Assembly (NCBI RefSeq): GCF_002846365.1
Contig: NZ_PJMW01000002.1
Span: 5,518,001 to 5,582,000, forward strand
Origin: Nocardia fluminea
GTDB taxonomy: Bacteria; Actinomycetota; Actinomycetes; Mycobacteriales; Mycobacteriaceae
Length of the DNA stretch: 64,000 nucleotides
Direction: 5' to 3'
In this document: piece by piece, positions 34,432 through 42,579 of the stretch
How the letters are laid out: every line of letters begins with the position of its first letter
How positions within the stretch are numbered: position 1 is the first letter of the stretch
Made by a program: the position numbers and the translations under genes
Notes under the pieces: generated by a model
Databases searched by the model: none
What the model was told of the DNA's origin: nothing
What the model saw: only the letters and a program-made list of their open reading frames with translations

Positions 34432-36026
34432 GTCGTGGGTCGCAGCGCGAGCACGCTGCCCTCGGCGTCGGCCGACAGATACAGCGTGCCGTCGGGTCCG
34501 GCGGTGATCCCGGCGAAGGGGCCCTGCGGTCCGGAGAACGGCGGCAACCCGCGCAGCGGTTTGGGCGTGACTCCGGGCGGAGCGCCGACCGGCAGGTTCT
34601 GAGCGAGCGTGGTGCGCACCTTGGTCGCGAGATCCACGCTGATCAGCGACTTGCTGCCGACGTCGACGACATAGAGCGTGCCCTCGCGCACCAGGATTCC
34701 CTGGGGCTGCTCCAGGCCGTCCACCACCGTGTCGACGCCGGCGCTGCTCACCGAAACGATGCGTCCCGCACCGGATTCGGCGACCAGGCAGGTCCCGTCC
34801 GGGGTGAACGCGACGCCGATCGGCTGGTGCAAGTCGGCGGCCAGCTGTTCGACGCGGCCGCCGGATCGCACGGCCAGCACCCGGCCCGTACCGAACTCCG
34901 CGGCGACGATGTCACCGTTGGGTGCGACCGCGACACCGTAGAGCTGGTCGAGTTCGTCGGCCAGCACCTCGCTCTCTTGGGTCGCGGGCCGGTAGCGCGT
35001 GATCTGACCGCCCGAGGTGGTGACGATGAATTCGCCTGCGCCGACGGCGGTCACGCCGCGGATGAAGCCCGGATAGCCGGGGCTGAACAGCATCCCCGCC
35101 GTCTCCGGCGCGTGCCCCGGCCGCAGGACATAGAGGTAGGTGCCGTCGGCGACATAGAGTTCGCCGTCGCTGTCGACGGTGAGATCCAGCGGCCAGTTCA
35201 GGCCGCCGGGCAGGGTCGTGCGGGTCCGTCCGCCGTCGAGGATCTCGGTGATCTCGCCGGTGAAGTTCGAGACGAACAACCTGCCGTCGACGAAGGTGCA
35301 GTTGTCCAGACCGGGGTTCAGCGTGGCCAACACGGTGCGCGCGCCGGTGCGGGGATCGATGCGCAGCACCTCGCCGGTACTGACCTGAGTGGAGACGATG
35401 TTGCCCGCCGCGTCGAACTTCACCGAGTCGGGGACACCGAGATCGCCGACTACCCGTTCGGGCTCGCCGCCGAGCGGGTCGATGCGCCAGATGTCGTTGG
35501 TGCCCATCACCGGGTAGTAGAGGAGCCCGTCGGGACCGACCTCCATGGCGTTGGGCATCGCGAGGTTCTCCGCGAGAACGCGGGGCTCACTGCCGTCGGT
35601 GAACAGTTCCATCAGTCGCCCGCCGACGCGACATTCGTTGACGAACAACCGGTTCTGATGCACGGTGATGCCGTTCGCGCTCGGCAGGTCGTCGCGCAGT
35701 ACCCGCGTGTTGCCGTCGGCGTCGCGCATGCTGACGCGCCCGTCCATCACCTCGGTGGCGAACAGATTGCCTTGATCGTCGAAGGCGAGATCGTCGGGCG
35801 CGATGATGTCGCCGCCCTTGGCGCTGATCGTCTCCAGTCGACCGGTCGTGATGTCGAGTGCGCTGATCTGGCTGCCGGTCACCTGGGCGACATAGACGCG
35901 CCCGTCGGGGCCGGTGCGCAGACCGTTCGCGCCGAAGAGCCGGCTCGGCGGAGTGAGGCGTTCCAGGCTCCACCCTTCGGCGAGGCTCATTGCTGTGGTG
36001 CTGATGTAGCGCGCCCCTTGCGTCAC
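34428..36026 (-). CDS. SMP-30/NHL-type beta-propeller protein
   Basis: A 532-residue protein made of repeated beta-propeller blades with the SMP-30/gluconolactonase and NHL signature (FGANGLRTGPDGRVYVAQ, LAFDDQGNLFATEV, VGPDGLLYYPV, LDLTVDSDGELYVADG), with no signal peptide visible. Family members are metal-dependent lactonases or esterases, so hydrolysis of a lactone made by the BVMO of the same operon is an attractive idea; a purely binding role is not excluded. The GTG at 36026 with GGAGGAGG upstream is the start; an earlier frame runs into the promoter region. First gene of the ten-gene operon. Confidence 0.85.
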   Translation of the reverse strand: MTQGARYISTTAMSLAEGWSLERLTPPSRLFGANGLRTGPDGRVYVAQVTGSQISALDITTGRLETISAKGGDIIAPDDLAFDDQGNLFATEVMDGRVSMRDADGNTRVLRDDLPSANGITVHQNRLFVNECRVGGRLMELFTDGSEPRVLAENLAMPNAMEVGPDGLLYYPVMGTNDIWRIDPLGGEPERVVGDLGVPDSVKFDAAGNIVSTQVSTGEVLRIDPRTGARTVLATLNPGLDNCTFVDGRLFVSNFTGEITEILDGGRTRTTLPGGLNWPLDLTVDSDGELYVADGTYLYVLRPGHAPETAGMLFSPGYPGFIRGVTAVGAGEFIVTTSGGQITRYRPATQESEVLADELDQLYGVAVAPNGDIVAAEFGTGRVLAVRSGGRVEQLAADLHQPIGVAFTPDGTCLVAESGAGRIVSVSSAGVDTVVDGLEQPQGILVREGTLYVVDVGSKSLISVDLATKVRTTLAQNLPVGAPPGVTPKPLRGLPPFSGPQGPFAGITAGPDGTLYLSADAEGSVLALRPTT

Positions 36027-36154
36027 GGTGGGGCCTCCTCCGGGGTGAGAGCGTCGGGGTCCGCGAGGGGTGGTGGCACTCGGCCGGATCGCCGGATCGT
36101 GATGCGGACCACTTCGTCGGTGGATCGGAGCCTGCCAGCAAGTGGTGAGCATTA

Positions 36155-36181
36155 CAAGTATTGTTATCCTTGTAAGGATTG
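36155..36181. promoter_or_regulatory. GntR-type operator of the oxidative operon
   Basis: The 17-mer CAAGTATTGTTATCCTT followed by GTAAGGATTG, containing the perfect inverted repeat ATCCTT-GT-AAGGAT at 36166-36179. The same element precedes the GntR gene and its divergent operon. It lies about 130 bases before the beta-propeller start, so the transcription start is probably well upstream of the gene. Confidence 0.72.
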
Positions 36182-36199
36182 TTTAGCATGCGCGACGAG

Positions 36200-36216
36200 A
36201 GAGAATCGCAATCTCA
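36200..36216. promoter_or_regulatory. TetR-type operator near the oxidative-operon promoter
   Basis: AGAGAATCGCAATCTCA, two mismatches from the TGAGAAT-N3-ATTCTCA consensus. It lies 19 bases from the GntR-type element at 36155-36181, so this promoter would respond to both regulators. Confidence 0.5.
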
Positions 36217-36501
36217 TTGCTTGCAAGTCGCACTCTACCGCTGTTGACGTGCGCTTTTGTGAAGAATTGTCAGGAGACCCAGGCGCAAGCGGGCGCCGAG
36301 ACCGGCGACAGCGGCGGCGGCGCGAGAGCGGTGTCCGTCAGCAGGGGTGAACGCAGCGCCGTGCGGCCGCCGAGCCTGGTGACGGTAGCGACGGCACGCC
36401 ACCGGCGAATGCTGTTGTGCCCCGCCGTGATCCGGCAACCCGCGTCGGCCTTGTTCGGACCGCGCGAAGTCGAGGAAGCTCGAACTGGCCCGCGGATGCG
36501 G
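36217..36501. other. Spacer without recognised gene
   Basis: About 285 bases between the promoter elements of the oxidative operon and the end of the GntR gene. Reading frames cross it on both strands, but none has a ribosome binding site, family motif or residue pattern I can defend. It may be an extended leader, a degenerate gene or a regulatory spacer. Confidence 0.5.
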
Positions 36502-37353
36502 CTAGATGCGTGCGCGGTGGCCGGACTGGATCGACTGGCGTGACATGGCCGACGAGGCGTTGACGACGCCGCCGTCGAAACGATCGAGCACCACCGCCTG
36601 CGTCGCGGCCAGGTGCGCGCGCGCCAGCCGCTCGGCCTCCTCCGCCCGGCCTGCGGCGATCTCCTCGACGAGCCGGCGATGGAAGCGCACGGCGTCGTGC
36701 GCGTCGGCCTCGGAGGGGTACTCGCCCCGTCGGGTCGTCGCTTCCGCCCAAGCCTGTTCCTGTGCCGACCACAGGGCCACGAGCGTGCTGACGACGTAGC
36801 GGATGGTCACGTTCGGCGTGAACGAGACGACGAGATCGTGGAACTCGCGGGCGGATTGGGTGAAGGCCACGCCGTCGCCGACCATGGTGGCCGAGGCATC
36901 GACAGCGGCCTCGAGGGCGGGGACGACCACCTCGGCGCGGTCCTCGCGCCGGGCGCATTCGGCGGCGCACATCGGCTCGAGCGCCTGGAGTCCGGACGCG
37001 AGATCACCCAGTGTCACCCGGGCGCCTTGGAGGGCGAGGCCGAGGTGGTAGGCCGCCGAGACCTCGTCGGGTCGGTGTACCTCGGCACCGCCGACATTGC
37101 CGCGGCGAACGGTGACCAGGCCCTCGGTCTCCAGGATGCGCAGTGATTCCCGGATCGAGGGATAGCTGACGCCGAAGTCCTTGACCAGTTGATCCTGGGT
37201 CGGGAGACGGTAGTTGTCGTCGGAGAGGATGTGGTCGCGCAGTTCCGCCGCGACGGTTTCCGCGATGCGGCGCTGCGGAACCCGGCCCCGTCTCGGGGTG
37301 GTCAACGAACCCGCCGATCGTCCATGGCGGGAGTGTAATTGATCGCGGGTCAA
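36502..37353 (-). CDS. GntR-family transcriptional regulator (FadR/FCD subfamily)
   Basis: A 283-residue regulator with an N-terminal winged helix (LPTQDQLVKDFGVSYPSIRESLRILETEGLVTVRRGN, i.e. SYPSIRESLRILETEGLV) and a C-terminal all-helical FCD domain with candidate metal/ligand His residues in AREFHDLVV and RFHRRLVEEI. FCD regulators bind acids or acyl-CoA derivatives and usually repress by binding a short palindrome near the promoter. A CAAGTATTGCTATCCTT direct repeat lies immediately upstream and at three other promoters. The start is uncertain: TTG 37353 or TTG 37305; no strong ribosome binding site is seen at either. Confidence 0.88.
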   Translation of the reverse strand: MTRDQLHSRHGRSAGSLTTPRRGRVPQRRIAETVAAELRDHILSDDNYRLPTQDQLVKDFGVSYPSIRESLRILETEGLVTVRRGNVGGAEVHRPDEVSAAYHLGLALQGARVTLGDLASGLQALEPMCAAECARREDRAEVVVPALEAAVDASATMVGDGVAFTQSAREFHDLVVSFTPNVTIRYVVSTLVALWSAQEQAWAEATTRRGEYPSEADAHDAVRFHRRLVEEIAAGRAEEAERLARAHLAATQAVVLDRFDGGVVNASSAMSRQSIQSGHRARI

Positions 37354-37358
37354 CCATT

Positions 37359-37407
37359 CAAGTATTGCTATCCTTATCGTGTCAAATATTGCTATCCTTA
37401 TGAGGAT
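37359..37407. promoter_or_regulatory. GntR-type operator, two direct copies
   Basis: CAAGTATTGCTATCCTT at 37359-37375 and CAAATATTGCTATCCTT at 37383-37399 are direct repeats 24 bases apart; the second continues as ATGAGGAT, so it forms an imperfect ATCCTT-N2-AGGAT palindrome. They lie between the divergent GntR gene and the ACAD operon, so binding would control both and allow autoregulation. Confidence 0.78.
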
Positions 37408-37423
37408 TAACTACAGTCCGATC

Positions 37424-38584
37424 ATGGATTTCACGATGGGAACGGCTGCCGCGGACCTGCGGGGGGAGCTGCGCCGCCTGGTGGGCGAGCACGTCCCAGC
37501 TGATTTTCTGGGGGCCTTCACCGATGATCCGGCCGATTTCGCTGCTGCCCAGCGGTTTTCCCGTCTGCTCGCCGACCTGGGTCTGCTCTGCCTGGCGTGG
37601 CCCGCCGAGTTCGGTGGCCGCGATGCCTCCCTCTGGGAACAGACCGTCGTGCGCGAGGAGATGTGGGCGCATCACGAGCCGCGCGGCGCGCAATACATGG
37701 GCGTGAACTGGGTGGGGCCGACCATCATGCGACACGGCACCGCCGCCCAGCAACAGACCCATCTGCCCCCGATCGCGCGTGGGGAGGTGATCTGGTGTCA
37801 GGGTTTCAGCGAACCGGACTCGGGTTCGGACCTGGCGTCGTTGCGTACCGCGGCCCGTCGCGACGGTGACGGCTGGCGGATCTCCGGTCAGAAGGTCTGG
37901 ACTTCCTACGCCGCGATGGCCCAGTGGTGCTTTTTGCTGGCCCGGACCTCGACCGGGGAGCGCAAGCAGTCCGGTCTGACGATCTTTCTCGTCCCGATGT
38001 CCAACCCCGCCATCGTCGTTCGCCCGATACGCTCCATGATCGGGCCGCACCACCTCAACGAGGTCTTCTTCGACGATCTGCGGGTGACCGAAGCCGATGT
38101 GCTCGGCCCGGTCGACGAGGGCTGGAAAGTGGTCCAGGAGGTGCTGGCCTTCGAGCGGGTCGGTATCGCCCGCTACGCCCGGTGTGAGCGTCTGCTGCGC
38201 GCCGCGCCCACGGCGCTCGGTGACCGGTGGGACGAACTGCCCGCCGAACTGCGTGGCCGGTGGGCGCGCATGCTGACCCATTGCCGGCGGGCCCGGTTGC
38301 TCGCCTATCGGGTGCTGGCGCTGCAGAGCGTCGGCCGGGTACGTCCCAGCGACGCTGCGGCCTATCGGATCGCGGTGACCACCCTCGATCAGGACAGCGC
38401 CGAGGTGCTGGTGGAGATCGCCGCCTGCGCCGGATCGACCGCATCCTCGAACGATGAACTGCTCCAACGCTTCCGCCGCGAGTCCGAGGAACACTGGCGC
38501 TATTCGCAAGCCGCGACCGTGGCCTCGGGAAGTATCGAGATGCAGCGGATCCTGCTGGCCCGAGCACTGCTGGCCGTGTCGTGA
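37424..38584 (+). CDS. Acyl-CoA dehydrogenase, catalytic subunit (pair 2)
   Basis: A 386-residue ACAD with WCQGFSEPDSGSDLAS at residues 124-139, a Glu244 in VLAFERVG at the alternative catalytic position, and GSIEMQRILLARALL at the C-terminus. It heads the ACAD-ACAD-crotonase-ACAD-ACAD operon and is followed with a GTGA overlap by a smaller ACAD-like partner that lacks this Glu, as expected for an alpha2-beta2 enzyme. ATG 37424 is chosen; ATG 37436 is possible. The GntR-type direct repeat ends 17 bases upstream. Confidence 0.88.
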   Translation: MDFTMGTAAADLRGELRRLVGEHVPADFLGAFTDDPADFAAAQRFSRLLADLGLLCLAWPAEFGGRDASLWEQTVVREEMWAHHEPRGAQYMGVNWVGPTIMRHGTAAQQQTHLPPIARGEVIWCQGFSEPDSGSDLASLRTAARRDGDGWRISGQKVWTSYAAMAQWCFLLARTSTGERKQSGLTIFLVPMSNPAIVVRPIRSMIGPHHLNEVFFDDLRVTEADVLGPVDEGWKVVQEVLAFERVGIARYARCERLLRAAPTALGDRWDELPAELRGRWARMLTHCRRARLLAYRVLALQSVGRVRPSDAAAYRIAVTTLDQDSAEVLVEIAACAGSTASSNDELLQRFRRESEEHWRYSQAATVASGSIEMQRILLARALLAVS

Positions 38585-39531
38585 ACATCGACCTGAGCGC
38601 GGACGCGCTCGAGTTCGGCTCGCAGGCGTCGCGCGCGCTGGAAGCGGCGGGCGGTGACCAGTTGGTTCAGCTCGCGGAGCGTGAACCGGGGCGGCGCGCG
38701 AGTCTGGTCGCGCCGGTGCTGAGTGGACTGGGTGCCTGGGACCTCGACCCGCGCAACGATGCCGACGAGTTGGAGGCGGCGGCGGCGCTGTGCCGCAGCG
38801 CGGGTTACTGGGCTGTGCCCTATCCGCTGGCCGAACGGCTTTCGCGGCCCGCCGATCTCGATGTCGACGGCCTGCTCGTCGTCGCCGAACACAGCCCTGA
38901 AGCTGCGGTCGCCGACCTCGAATTGCGGTGGGCGGCAGTGACATTGTCGGGCCGCCGCAGCAGCGTGGCGGTGGGACCGTCGCGACCGCCACGCGGCTCG
39001 GCGTTCGTGACCTCGCTCGAGCTGGGGTATCTCGACGACGACGGCGCGGCCGACGTGGTACTCGGGCTGGTGCTGCCGTGCTGGACATTGCTCGGCATGC
39101 TCGACCGCGCGATGGATCTCACCCGCGCCCACGTGCTGCTGCGTGAGCAGTTCGGCAAGCCGCTCGCACAACTGCAGGGCGTGCAGTTCCAGCTCACCGA
39201 GGCCGAGGTGGAGCGGACCGGTCTCGACGTGCTGGCGAAGTACGCGCTGTGGAGCATCCAGGTGGGCCACGCCGAGGCACTCGACGACGCACTCGCGCTG
39301 CGGTCGGCCGCGATCGAGGCGGCCGAGATCGTCTTCCGGGTGGCCCACCAGTTGCACGGCGCGATCGGCTTCTGCGACGAGTCGACGCTGTCGTGGCTCT
39401 CGCGCTACAGCTTGCCGCTGCGGCGTTTGCCGCTCGGATTGTCGGGCACCGGCGACGCGTTGACGCGGCGCATCGGGCGCGCCGGCCTGTCCGGGTTGTT
39501 CGACGAGGACCCCGCGGCGGTGACCGGGTGA
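38581..39531 (+). CDS. Acyl-CoA dehydrogenase, partner subunit (pair 2)
   Basis: A 316-residue ACAD-like protein that keeps the FAD-contact helix LREQFGKPLAQLQGVQFQ and a C-terminal HQLHGAIGFCDESTLSWLSRYSL segment, but has MLDRAM where the catalytic subunits have an ER pair, and lacks the SEPGSGSD loop. It is therefore unlikely to dehydrogenate alone and probably completes the FAD site of the preceding subunit. GTG start at 38581, GTGA overlaps on both sides with the neighbouring genes. Confidence 0.82.
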   Translation: MNIDLSADALEFGSQASRALEAAGGDQLVQLAEREPGRRASLVAPVLSGLGAWDLDPRNDADELEAAAALCRSAGYWAVPYPLAERLSRPADLDVDGLLVVAEHSPEAAVADLELRWAAVTLSGRRSSVAVGPSRPPRGSAFVTSLELGYLDDDGAADVVLGLVLPCWTLLGMLDRAMDLTRAHVLLREQFGKPLAQLQGVQFQLTEAEVERTGLDVLAKYALWSIQVGHAEALDDALALRSAAIEAAEIVFRVAHQLHGAIGFCDESTLSWLSRYSLPLRRLPLGLSGTGDALTRRIGRAGLSGLFDEDPAAVTG

Positions 39532-40310
39532 ACTACGACCTGCCCGACGAACTGATCGTGGAATGCGACGGACCGATCCGCACGGTGGTGATCAACCGGC
39601 CCGATGAGCTGAACGCGGTGAACAAGGCCCTGCACTGGGCGCTTGCGAATGTCTGGCGACAGCTCGCCGCCGATCCCGAAGCCGGGGTCGTGATCCTCAC
39701 CGGGGCGGGCCGGGCCTTCAGCGCGGGCGGCGATCTCGACTGGATCACCTCGTTCCTCGACGACCCCATCGCACGCGACGAGAGCATCAGAGAGGGGGCA
39801 CAGATCATCGAGGAGATGCTGCGCTTCCCGCTGCCGGTGATCGCGGCGGTCAACGGACCGGCGGTAGGGCTCGGCGGCAGCCTCGCGGTGCTGTGCGACG
39901 TGGTGCTCATCTCGGAACGGGCGTATCTGGCCGACCCGCACGTCGCGGTCGGCCTGGTCGCCGGTGACGGCGGGGCCGCGTTCTGGCCCTTGCTCACGCC
40001 GATCCTGCGGTCACGGGAGTTTTTGTTCACCGGCGATCGGATCAGCGCGGCCGCCGCCGTCGAGCTCGGGCTCGCCACGCGCAGCACCGCCCCCGACGCC
40101 CTGCTCACCGAGGCGCATGCGCTGGCTCGACGGTTGGCCGCGTTGCCGGCCCAGGCCGTGCGCGGTACCAAACGCATCGTGAACATGTACCTGTCCCAGG
40201 CGCTCGGCGGTCCGATGCAGGCCGGTTTCGCGGCGGAGGTCGCCACCATGGAGTCCGCCGCGCACCGTGACCGGCTGCGCGCGCTGCACGAGCAGGCGCG
40301 CAGCCGGTGA
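39528..40310 (+). CDS. Enoyl-CoA hydratase/isomerase family protein
   Basis: A 260-residue crotonase with TVVINRPDELNAVNKALHWAL, AFSAGGDLDW and GPAVGLGGSLAVLCDVV. The catalytic stretch reads DPHVAVGLVAGDGGAAFWPLL: the position of the first Glu holds His, and that of the second holds Asp. It could act on an unusual unsaturated ring or branched substrate, as a hydratase or hydrolase; the residues do not decide. GTG start at 39528 overlaps the partner ACAD stop; a longer frame runs upstream through that gene. Third gene of the GntR-linked operon. Confidence 0.86.
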   Translation: MNYDLPDELIVECDGPIRTVVINRPDELNAVNKALHWALANVWRQLAADPEAGVVILTGAGRAFSAGGDLDWITSFLDDPIARDESIREGAQIIEEMLRFPLPVIAAVNGPAVGLGGSLAVLCDVVLISERAYLADPHVAVGLVAGDGGAAFWPLLTPILRSREFLFTGDRISAAAAVELGLATRSTAPDALLTEAHALARRLAALPAQAVRGTKRIVNMYLSQALGGPMQAGFAAEVATMESAAHRDRLRALHEQARSR

Positions 40311-41473
40311 CGGGGGAGTCCCGGACCCTCGAGGACTTCCGCACCGAGGTCCGACAGTGGTGCCGAACGAACATTCCCGTCGACTGGCGCCGTGCCCAGA
40401 CCGGCGTCTCGGACCGGGAGTTCGTCGAGTTCCAGCAGTCCTGGTTCCAGCGATTGCGGGCCGACGGGTTCGCGGTGCCGCACTGGCCGAAGGAATACGG
40501 CGGCGGGATGTCGTCGGCCGAGCAGGTGGTGCTCTATCAGGAACTCGCCGCCCACGACGCGCCCCGGCTGGTACTGGCCTTCGTCTCGATCCACCACGCG
40601 GCGGCCACCTTGCTCGCCGCGGGGACCGACGAGCAACGCCGACGCCATCTCCCGGCCATCCTGGACGGTGAGATCTGGTGCCAGGGCTTCTCCGAACCCG
40701 GCGCGGGCTCGGACCTGGCCGCGCTCGCCACCACCGCGCGCCGAGGACCCGACGGTTATGTCGTCAACGGGCAGAAACTGTGGGCCAGCGGAGCGCAGTA
40801 CGCGGAGTGGTGCCTGCTGCTCGCCCGCACCGACCCCGATGCGCCCGCACGACAGGGCATTTCGTATTTCCTGCTGGATATGCGGTCACCCGGCGTCGAG
40901 GTCAGGCCCATCCGTCAGGCGACGGGTGAGTCGCATTTCTGCGAGATCTTCCTCGACGACGTGGTCATCGCGACCGACCGTCTGGTCGGCCGGGAGAACA
41001 CCGGGTGGCAGGTCGCGCAGCGAACCCTGGGCGCCGAACGCGGCATGACGATGCTCGAACTCGCCGAGCGACTCGGCAACGGTGGTTTCGGCCGACTGGT
41101 CGAGAGCTGTCCGCTCGACGACCCCGTGGTGCTCGACCGTCTCGCGGCGCTCGAGATCGAGCTCACCGGGCTGCGCGCCCTGTGCGCCGACTTCGTCGCC
41201 GGGGCTGCGCCCGGCCCGGCCGACGCGTCGATCGTGAAGCTGTACTACAGCGAGCTGCTGCAACGCATGACCGACTTCGGCACCGAGATGGCGGGGCTCG
41301 CCGCGCACACCGAGTTGCGAAAGCCCCTGTCGAGCGGCTGGGAGTCCGGCGCCTGGATGCTGGATTTCCTCGGCTCGTGGGAGTGGACGATTCCGGGTGG
41401 CACCAGCGAAATCCAGCGCACCATCATCGGTGAGCGCGGCCTCGGCCTCCCGCGCGAGCCCAGAGGGAAATGA
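40307..41473 (+). CDS. Acyl-CoA dehydrogenase, catalytic subunit (pair 3)
   Basis: A 388-residue ACAD with WCQGFSEPGAGSDLAAL at residues 124-140, Glu244 in LGAERGM and a terminal GGTSEIQRTIIGERGLGLP. It starts with GTG at 40307, in a GTGA overlap with the crotonase gene. Its stop overlaps the start of a shorter partner subunit without the Glu. The pair would remove hydrogen from an acyl-CoA whose carbon skeleton is bulky, by analogy with steroid side-chain FadE pairs; the substrate is unknown. Confidence 0.9.
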   Translation: MTGESRTLEDFRTEVRQWCRTNIPVDWRRAQTGVSDREFVEFQQSWFQRLRADGFAVPHWPKEYGGGMSSAEQVVLYQELAAHDAPRLVLAFVSIHHAAATLLAAGTDEQRRRHLPAILDGEIWCQGFSEPGAGSDLAALATTARRGPDGYVVNGQKLWASGAQYAEWCLLLARTDPDAPARQGISYFLLDMRSPGVEVRPIRQATGESHFCEIFLDDVVIATDRLVGRENTGWQVAQRTLGAERGMTMLELAERLGNGGFGRLVESCPLDDPVVLDRLAALEIELTGLRALCADFVAGAAPGPADASIVKLYYSELLQRMTDFGTEMAGLAAHTELRKPLSSGWESGAWMLDFLGSWEWTIPGGTSEIQRTIIGERGLGLPREPRGK

Positions 41474-42567
41474 TGAACTCGAACCACACCGACGACCTCG
41501 CCGAGCTGCACGCCGAGGTAGCCGCGGTAGCGCGGGAACTGCTCGCCGACTCCGCACCCCGTTGGGCGACGATCGCGCGAGCGGGCTGGCCGGGGCTGGA
41601 AGTATCGGCGGCGTTCGACGGCGCCGACGCCGGCTTCGCCGAGGTCGCGGTGATTCTCACCGAGATCGGTCGGGCCGCCGCGTCCGGGCCGTACCCGGCG
41701 GTCGCGGCACTCGGTGTCGGCGCCCTCAATCACGTGGTGCCGACACCGGATCGGGACCGGCTCCTGCGCGAAACCGCGGCAGGCGCGGTCGTCCCGATCG
41801 TGGCGCTGGCCGGAGAGGGCATGGGGGAGAAGCGGTTTCGGATCGAGAACTCACCGCGTGGGCCGCTGCTGCGCGGCGCGGCGGAGTTCGTCCTCGATGT
41901 GCCCGACGCGGGGCGGCTGCTGGTCCCCGCCGTCGATCCGGCGGGCGAGGTCGTCCTCGTCGACCTCGACCCTCGCGCGCGCGGGCTGCTCGTCACCGAG
42001 CGACCGGTGCTCGACGCGACCCGGAGCTTCGGCGACATCGTCGCCGAGGACGTATCGCCGGAGTCGTTGTGGCACTTCGAAGACGGGTATCGGTGTGATG
42101 CTGTCGGACGATTGCGTGATCGGGCCGCCGTCGCGGTGGCTTGCGACAGTCTCGGCCTGAGCCGGGCCATGCTCGACGCCACCGTCGCCCACGTCGCGGT
42201 GCGAGAACAGTTCGGCCGCGCCATCGGGTCGTTCCAGGCCGTCAAGCACGCGTGCGCCGACATGCTCGTGCAGGTGACGGTCGCGGGGAAGCTGGTCGAC
42301 GCGGCGGTACGCGCAGTCACCGCCTCCGGTGCCGATGCGTCGACCTCGGCCTCGATGGCCAAGTCCTACGCGTGCGCGACCGCGGTGGACATCGCGGGCA
42401 AGGCGATGCAGTTGCACGGGGGGATGGGCTATACCTGGGAGAGCGGCATCCACGTCTATCTCAAGCGGGCCGCGCTCAACCGGTCGCTGTTCGGTTCGCC
42501 CGCCCAGCATCGCGCCCGGCTGGCTCGGCGGTATTCCGTTCAGGCGCCACGCCGTCGGGGCGCCTGA
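41470..42567 (+). CDS. Acyl-CoA dehydrogenase, partner subunit (pair 3)
   Basis: A 365-residue ACAD homologue with VREQFGRAIGSFQAVKHACAD and LHGGMGYTWESGIHVYLKR at the C-terminus. The segment LGLSRAMLDATV shows no Glu at the catalytic position of the other subunit, and the SEPGSGSD-like loop is absent, so it should be the non-catalytic half of an alpha2-beta2 enzyme. ATG 41470 (ATGA overlap) is followed by a second ATG at 41473. The last codons lie within the terminator hairpin at 42536-42571. Confidence 0.84.
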   Translation: MMNSNHTDDLAELHAEVAAVARELLADSAPRWATIARAGWPGLEVSAAFDGADAGFAEVAVILTEIGRAAASGPYPAVAALGVGALNHVVPTPDRDRLLRETAAGAVVPIVALAGEGMGEKRFRIENSPRGPLLRGAAEFVLDVPDAGRLLVPAVDPAGEVVLVDLDPRARGLLVTERPVLDATRSFGDIVAEDVSPESLWHFEDGYRCDAVGRLRDRAAVAVACDSLGLSRAMLDATVAHVAVREQFGRAIGSFQAVKHACADMLVQVTVAGKLVDAAVRAVTASGADASTSASMAKSYACATAVDIAGKAMQLHGGMGYTWESGIHVYLKRAALNRSLFGSPAQHRARLARRYSVQAPRRRGA

Positions 42568-42571
42568 ACGG
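42536..42571. terminator. Bidirectional hairpin terminator
   Basis: Perfect 13-bp inverted repeat CCGTTCAGGCGCC (42536-42548) and GGCGCCTGAACGG (42559-42571) with a 10-base loop. The left arm and the stop codon of the partner ACAD gene lie in the stem. It separates this operon from the convergent ligase gene whose stop is at 42580. Confidence 0.82.
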
Positions 42572-42579
42572 CAAGTCGC

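Noticed and set aside
36217-36543. Possible 108-codon gene on the plus strand upstream of the GntR gene end
   Set aside because: No ribosome binding site, no recognisable residues and it overlaps the GntR 3' end; kept only as an unassigned spacer.
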